Shown here: positions 59,521 through 64,000 of the stretch, one piece after another | How positions within the stretch are numbered: position 1 is the first letter of the stretch | Layout of the letters: each line of letters begins with the position of its first letter | From: Gammaproteobacteria bacterium | GTDB lineage: Bacteria > Pseudomonadota > Gammaproteobacteria > Steroidobacterales > Foliamicaceae | DNA: 64,000 nucleotides | Assembly: GCA_009845905.1 (NCBI GenBank) | Contig: VXYS01000006.1 | Span: 204,266-268,265 of the forward strand | Direction of reading: 5' to 3' | Notes under the pieces: model-generated | Seen by the model: the letters and a program-made list of their open reading frames with translations, nothing else | What the model was told of the DNA's origin: nothing | Databases searched by the model: none | Program-made: the position numbers and the translations under genes

Positions 59521-60264
59521 GTGCGGGTCCTTCTTTCCAACGACGACGGCTATCGCGCCGAGGGCCTGCAGGCCATGGAGCGCGCGCTGCTCGGGCTGGC
59601 CGAAATCATGCTCGTTGCGCCCGAGCGCAATCACAGCGGCGCCAGCAATTCGCTCACGCTGTTCGAGCCGCTTCGGGTCACGAAGCTGGGCACGAACCGC
59701 TGGTACTGTTCCGGCACGCCCACCGACTGCGTGCACATCGCCATTACCGGGCTGTTGCCGGAGGACCCCGACATGGTGTTTTCCGGCATCAACCACGGCC
59801 CCAATCTGGGCGACGACGTCCTTTATTCCGGCACCGTGGCGGCTGCGATGGAGGCGCGGGTCCTCGACGTGCCGGCGGTCGCGATATCGGTCGCCGGCTA
59901 CCCGCCCAAAAATTTTGACGCCGCGCAGCGCGCGGTAAGCGAATTGTTCGAGCGACTGAACAGGAACAAGCCGCCGGGCAACATGCTTCTGAACGTGAAT
60001 GTGCCCGATCTGCCCTGGGGCGACATCCGCGGCTTCAAGCTGACCCGACTGGGGCACCGCCACAAGGCCGCCCGCGTCAAGGTATCGGACGATCCCTACG
60101 GCGGCAAGCTGTATTGGATGGGTCTTCCCGGCCACGGGCTGGACGCCGGACCCGGCACCGATTTCTTTGCCGTGCAGGACGGATGGATTTCGTTGACGCC
60201 GCTTCAGTGCGACCTGACCGATCACAACCGTCTCGAAGCGACCCGCGACTGGCTGCAGCTATGA
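59521..60264 (+). CDS. surE: 5'/3'-nucleotidase SurE
   Basis: 247 residues with the metal-site start [31 protein letters not shown] [25 protein letters not shown] and [20 protein letters not shown]. It dephosphorylates nucleoside monophosphates and short polyphosphate under stress. It starts with GTG and overlaps pcm (ATGA). Confidence 0.96.
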   Translation: MRVLLSNDDGYRAEGLQAMERALLGLAEIMLVAPERNHSGASNSLTLFEPLRVTKLGTNRWYCSGTPTDCVHIAITGLLPEDPDMVFSGINHGPNLGDDVLYSGTVAAAMEARVLDVPAVAISVAGYPPKNFDAAQRAVSELFERLNRNKPPGNMLLNVNVPDLPWGDIRGFKLTRLGHRHKAARVKVSDDPYGGKLYWMGLPGHGLDAGPGTDFFAVQDGWISLTPLQCDLTDHNRLEATRDWLQL

Positions 60265-60953
60265 ACCCGTCGCGCCCGGGACAACGCCGGCGCAGCGGGA
60301 TTGGCCTGACGTCCGCCCGGGTCCGCGACCGCCTGGCGGATTCACTGCGCGAGCGCGGAATCCGCAGCCCGGAGGTCCTGGAGCAGATACGCCGCACGCC
60401 GCGCCACCTGTTCATCGAAGAAGCGCTGGAACGCTACGCCTACAACGACAACGCGCTGCCGATCGGGTCGGGGCAGACCATTTCGCAGCCTTACGTCGTG
60501 GCCCTGATGACGCAGGCGTTGCTGATGGAGGAGGACGGCCGGATGCGGCGGCCCGCCAAGGTGCTTGAGGTCGGATGCGGTTCCGGCTACCAGACCGCGA
60601 TTCTGGCCCCGCTGGTACGGTCCGTGTTCAGCATCGAGCGGATCGGCTCGCTGCTCGCCGAAGCGCGGCCCCTGCTGGCGGAACTGGGCTGCAACAACGT
60701 GCGCTTTCGGCACGGCGACGGAATGCTCGGCTGGCCGGGACAGGCGCCCTTCGACGGCATCCTGGTCGCCGCGGCGGCAGCGGCGGTGCCGCAGGCGCTG
60801 CTCGACCAGCTGGCGCCGGGCGGGCGCCTCGTCATTCCCCTCGGCGACCATTCCCGCCAGGAACTCGTGCGCATCGAGCGCGGCGAGAACGGTGACGTGC
60901 GCGAGAGTCTGGCGCCGGTCGCCTTCGTCCCGCTGTTGCCGGGGCAGGGCTGA
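60261..60953 (+). CDS. pcm: Protein-L-isoaspartate O-methyltransferase
   Basis: 230 residues with [35 protein letters not shown], the SAM motif [15 protein letters not shown] and [10 protein letters not shown]. It starts repair of isoaspartyl damage. The ATG at 60261 overlaps the surE stop; a longer frame antisense to nothing conserved was rejected. surE-pcm-nlpD is a conserved stress-survival run. Confidence 0.95.
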   Translation: MNPSRPGQRRRSGIGLTSARVRDRLADSLRERGIRSPEVLEQIRRTPRHLFIEEALERYAYNDNALPIGSGQTISQPYVVALMTQALLMEEDGRMRRPAKVLEVGCGSGYQTAILAPLVRSVFSIERIGSLLAEARPLLAELGCNNVRFRHGDGMLGWPGQAPFDGILVAAAAAAVPQALLDQLAPGGRLVIPLGDHSRQELVRIERGENGDVRESLAPVAFVPLLPGQG

Positions 60954-60967
60954 CGCAGGACCACACG

Positions 60968-61549
60968 ATGGAAACGGCGCCGGCCCGGCTTGTCGATCGC
61001 GTTGTGGCATGGGCCCGCCTGCCCGGGGCGCCGGCCGTGCTGAGCGCGGTCAGCTTTGCCGAGTCCATTTTCTTTCCGATTGCCGTGGACGTGATGCTGG
61101 TGCCGATGTGCGCCGCGCAGCCGAAGAAGACGCTCCGGCTGGTGTTCCTGACACTCGTGTTCTCGGTGGCCGGCGGCTTGTGCGGTTTGCTGCTCGGTTA
61201 CCTTGCGATCGACGCCGTCCTGCCCCTGATTCAGGAATGGGGCTGGGGCGAGCAGTATTCCCGGGTCCAGTCCTGGTACGGGCGTTGGGGCTACTGGGCG
61301 CTGGTCATGGCGGCCTTTACGCCGCTCCCGTACAAGGTCTTCGCCATTGCCGCCGGCGGCATGAACATGGACGTGGGCGCCTTCGTTACGGCTTCGTTGC
61401 TCGGCCGCGGATTGCGATTCTTCCTGGTCGGTTCGCTGGCCGCCTGGCTCGGTCCCAGGGCGCTCCGCGCCATTCGTTATTCGGACCGGGCCGGTTGGGC
61501 GCTGATCGGTCTGATTGTCGTCGCAATTGGGTTATGGTGGTATTTATGA
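60968..61549 (+). CDS. YqaA/DedA-like VTT-domain membrane protein
   Basis: 193 residues with about five helices. The N-terminal FAESIFFPIAVDVMLVPM and the loop AFTPLPYKVFAIAAGGMNMD match the YqaA branch of the DedA/VTT (SNARE-associated) superfamily. Relatives are thought to move lipid carriers or affect membrane homeostasis; the specific role is unknown. It ends ATGA into nlpD. Confidence 0.85.
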   Translation: METAPARLVDRVVAWARLPGAPAVLSAVSFAESIFFPIAVDVMLVPMCAAQPKKTLRLVFLTLVFSVAGGLCGLLLGYLAIDAVLPLIQEWGWGEQYSRVQSWYGRWGYWALVMAAFTPLPYKVFAIAAGGMNMDVGAFVTASLLGRGLRFFLVGSLAAWLGPRALRAIRYSDRAGWALIGLIVVAIGLWWYL

Positions 61550-62430
61550 GCATGGTGCCTCGAATTCGCAACGCGGGCCGCTTGTGGCTGTTGACGGCCG
61601 GAGTATTGCTTCTGTCCGCCTGCTGGAACTGGATTCCGGAAGACCCGGCGCCCGCCGGCCAGGCTCCGCCCGAAGCCATTCCCTCCGCCGCCACTCCATC
61701 CGAGTCACCCCGGCAGCGCACGGCCGACGCCGCGGCGGCCGGCGCCGACGGCTGGTACACGGTCGAGGCGGGCGACACGCTTTTCTCCATCGCCTGGCGA
61801 TTCCGCCATCCGGTGAGCGACCTGGCGGCCTGGAACGGGTTGGGCGACGGCAGCCTGATCCTGGTGGATCAGCGAATCAGGCTCACGCCTCCACCGGGTT
61901 ATGCCGCTCCGGTCTCCTCTCCGGCGACCCGGGTCTCCGCAGGCGGCGCGCCCGCTGCCCAGCGGGGTTCCTCGCCGGGCGGGGCCGGAACGCGCGCTTC
62001 GTCGCCGCAGGGTTCTCCGGCCCCGTCATCTCCGCCTTCCCGGCCGGCATCGGGCGCGACCGGATGGGAGTGGCCCACAGGAGGGAGCCTGGACGTCGAG
62101 GGCGCGCGGGCGCGGGACGGCGACTACGGCATCCGTATTCTGGGGACGCGCGGTCAGGACATCATGGCCTCCGACGGAGGCAAGATCATGTACGCGGGAG
62201 ACGGACTTAAGGCGTACGGACTCCTGGTAATCGTGCAGCATTCCCCGGAGTGGCTGAGCGCCTACGGCCACAACGAGAGGATTCTCGTCAAGGAGGGCGA
62301 CGAGGTGCGCGCCGGCCAGCCGATCGCGACGATGGGCGTGGGGCCCGGCAATGCGGCGATGCTGCACTTCGAGATTCGCCGTAACGGCAAGCCGGTCGAG
62401 CCCGTTGGCCTGCTGCCTCCGCGCGGCTGA
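61546..62430 (+). CDS. nlpD: NlpD-like LysM/M23 lipoprotein (amidase activator)
   Basis: 294 residues: lipobox LLLSAC, LysM domain (WYTVEAGDTLFSIAWRF), a Pro/Ser/Ala-rich linker, then a LytM/M23 domain (ASDGGKIMYAGDGLKAYG, LSAYGHNERILVKEGDEV, MLHFEIRRNG). The usual zinc-binding His/Asp are replaced in the first motif (DYGIRILG), as in E. coli NlpD, so it likely activates AmiC instead of cutting peptidoglycan. It lies in the surE-pcm run. rpoS, its usual neighbour, is absent downstream. Confidence 0.9.
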   Translation: MSMVPRIRNAGRLWLLTAGVLLLSACWNWIPEDPAPAGQAPPEAIPSAATPSESPRQRTADAAAAGADGWYTVEAGDTLFSIAWRFRHPVSDLAAWNGLGDGSLILVDQRIRLTPPPGYAAPVSSPATRVSAGGAPAAQRGSSPGGAGTRASSPQGSPAPSSPPSRPASGATGWEWPTGGSLDVEGARARDGDYGIRILGTRGQDIMASDGGKIMYAGDGLKAYGLLVIVQHSPEWLSAYGHNERILVKEGDEVRAGQPIATMGVGPGNAAMLHFEIRRNGKPVEPVGLLPPRG

Positions 62431-62473
62431 CGACCTCCGCCCTTCAAGAGCACCAGCGCGAGGTGGATGGCCC

Positions 62474-64000
62474 ATGAAAGGTTTGATGATGGACTACCCG
62501 CTGACAGTGACCAGCCTGATGCGCCACGTGGAGGCCCAGCACGGCGCCTCGGAGGTCTATTCGCTGACCGTGGAGAATCCCGCGCACCGGACCACCTATG
62601 CGGAAATCTTCCGCCGTTGCGCAAAGCTCGCCAATGCCCTCGGGCGCCTGGGGCTGAAGGAGGGCGACCGGGTCGCGACCATGGCCTGGAACGATTACCG
62701 GCACATGGAGCTGTACTACGGCATTTCCTGCATGGGTGGCGTCCTGCACACCGTCAATCCGAGACTGTTTCCCGAGCAGCTTCAATACATCGTCAACCAC
62801 GCCGAGGACCGTTATCTGTTTGCCGACCCCTTGCTGCTGCCGCTGCTGGAAAAGCTGCACAAGGCCTTGCCGACGGTGGAGGCGTTCGTGCTTCTGTGCT
62901 CGAGGGAGGCCATGCCCGAATCTTCCGTTCCGGGGCTGATCAGCTATGAGGAACTGATCGAAGGCGAGAGCGATTCCTTCGACTGGCCGGCACTCGACGA
63001 AAACACGGCCAGTTCCATGTGCTATACCTCGGGCACAACCGGCAATCCCAAGGGCGTGCTGTATTCGCACCGCTCCACGATCCTGCACACCTATGCCAGC
63101 GGTCTGTCCGACGCAATCAATATCAACAGTACCGACAGCGTTTTGCCGGTGGTGCCCATGTTCCACGCCAATTCCTGGGGAGTGGTGTACTGCGCGCCGA
63201 TGGTGGGCGCCAGGCTGGTGCTGCCGGGGCCCAAGGCGGGCGATCCCGAAGCGCTCGTAGCGATGATGAACGGCGAACGGGTGACCACGGCGCTAGGCGT
63301 TCCGACCGTTTGGCTGGGTTTGCTGAATTACCTGGAAGCCACCGGCCAGCACCTGGAAACGGTGCGGGACCTGGTGGTGGGTGGCGCGGCCTGCCCGCGT
63401 TCGATGATGGTGGATTTTGAAGAACGGCACGGAATTCATGTGATTCACGCCTGGGGAATGACCGAAATGAGCCCTCTGGGCAGCGTGAACGCGCCCACTG
63501 CCCGTACCGCCGGCATGGACGCCGAGGCCAGACTGTATCAGCGTCTGAGCCAGGGGCGTGCGCCGTACGGGGTGGAGATGCGGCTGGTCGACGACGACGG
63601 CAAGGAATTGCCGAGAGACGGAAAGGCCGTCGGGCGCCTGCAGGTTCGCGGGCCATGGGTCGCGAACCGTTACTTCCGCACGGAGGAATCGGCGCTTGAG
63701 GATGGCTGGTTCGACACGGGAGACGTCGCCAGCATCGATACGGAAGGATTCATGCGCATCACCGACCGCACCAAGGACCTGATTAAGTCCGGCGGCGAGT
63801 GGATCAGTTCGATCGAGCTGGAAGACGTGGCCATGGCGCATCCCGCCGTGGCCGAGGCGGCGGTGATCGCGACGCCGCACGAGAAATGGTCGGAACGGCC
63901 GCTGCTGATCGTCTGCCTGAAGGAGGACGCGGCGGTCGATGCCGACGCCCTGCTGGCCTGGTTCGAGGGCAAGGTCGCCAGGTGGTGGATACCCGATGCG
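62474..64000 (+). CDS. Long-chain acyl-CoA ligase (AMP-forming), 3' end outside window
   Basis: 509 codons visible, open to the window end. ATP/AMP motifs are clear: SMCYTSGTTGNPKGVLYSHR (P-loop), HAWGMTEMSP, WFDTGDVASID and RTKDLIKSGGEWIS. It resembles medium/long-chain fatty-acyl-CoA ligases such as AlkK, which activate fatty acids before beta-oxidation. GAGG lies about ten bases before the ATG. Only the last 25-40 residues, with the catalytic Lys (usually TATGK), should be missing. Confidence 0.93.
   Translation, partial: MKGLMMDYPLTVTSLMRHVEAQHGASEVYSLTVENPAHRTTYAEIFRRCAKLANALGRLGLKEGDRVATMAWNDYRHMELYYGISCMGGVLHTVNPRLFPEQLQYIVNHAEDRYLFADPLLLPLLEKLHKALPTVEAFVLLCSREAMPESSVPGLISYEELIEGESDSFDWPALDENTASSMCYTSGTTGNPKGVLYSHRSTILHTYASGLSDAININSTDSVLPVVPMFHANSWGVVYCAPMVGARLVLPGPKAGDPEALVAMMNGERVTTALGVPTVWLGLLNYLEATGQHLETVRDLVVGGAACPRSMMVDFEERHGIHVIHAWGMTEMSPLGSVNAPTARTAGMDAEARLYQRLSQGRAPYGVEMRLVDDDGKELPRDGKAVGRLQVRGPWVANRYFRTEESALEDGWFDTGDVASIDTEGFMRITDRTKDLIKSGGEWISSIELEDVAMAHPAVAEAAVIATPHEKWSERPLLIVCLKEDAAVDADALLAWFEGKVARWWIPDA

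Overview
The window reads as a GC-rich, Gram-negative gammaproteobacterial chromosome, probably from an uncultured or environmental lineage. Support comes from an outer-membrane and LPS biogenesis block (bamA, skp, lpxD, lpxA, lpxB, kdsA), proteobacterial gene orders (map/glnD opposite rpsB-tsf-pyrH-frr-uppS-cdsA-rseP; rnhB-dnaE-accA; pyrG-kdsA-eno-ftsB; surE-pcm-nlpD; csrA-tRNA-Ser), a bacterial type A RNase P RNA and a TonB-dependent receptor. Genes are tightly packed. NTGA start/stop overlaps are common, and GTG and TTG starts are frequent.

Layout. 1-11,258: a carbohydrate-use locus. A partial GH3 glucosidase on the plus strand faces a minus-strand cluster: TonB-dependent receptor, LacI regulator, GH3, a clan-A TIM-barrel hydrolase and a GPH-type sugar symporter. 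A 14-bp palindrome over the receptor's -35 box is a good LacI operator candidate. 11,259-12,658: tRNA-Ala, tRNA-Glu, an N-formylglutamate amidohydrolase-like gene, csrA and tRNA-Ser. 12,682-23,949: an accessory stretch with an orphan Tat-exported molybdenum hydroxylase, a CRTAC1/FG-GAP lipoprotein, two near-twin MFS transporters flanking a CydDC-like ABC pair, and a VapBC-type toxin-antitoxin pair. 23,931-24,296: rnpB. 24,279-28,245 (minus): purM-purN-DUF3108-dcd-dehydrogenase. 28,282-30,581 (plus): a DUF2066 protein, then one reading frame that fuses a CDP-alcohol phosphatidyltransferase to a complete Hda-like AAA+ domain. 30,597-34,005 (minus): glnD and map. 34,187-51,669: translation, envelope and replication housekeeping from rpsB to accA. 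51,690-54,163: an inserted DUF1838 plus tannase pair. 54,135-64,000: tilS, pyrG, kdsA, eno, ftsB, surE, pcm, a YqaA-like gene, nlpD and a partial acyl-CoA ligase.

How it fits together. The first locus looks like a self-contained beta-glucan or oligosaccharide uptake and breakdown system: outer-membrane import, hydrolysis, inner-membrane symport, local repressor. The housekeeping blocks keep proteobacterial order but lack expected members at their usual places: dxr between cdsA and rseP, fabZ between lpxD and lpxA, ispD/ispF after ftsB, and rpoS after nlpD. The most unusual single feature is the phosphatidyltransferase-Hda fusion, which would tether a replication-initiation regulator to the inner membrane. 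No CRISPR array, rRNA operon, prophage or transposase gene was seen. No gene-free stretch exceeds 300 bases; the longest is about 210 bases, before pyrG, and holds a perfect long inverted repeat.
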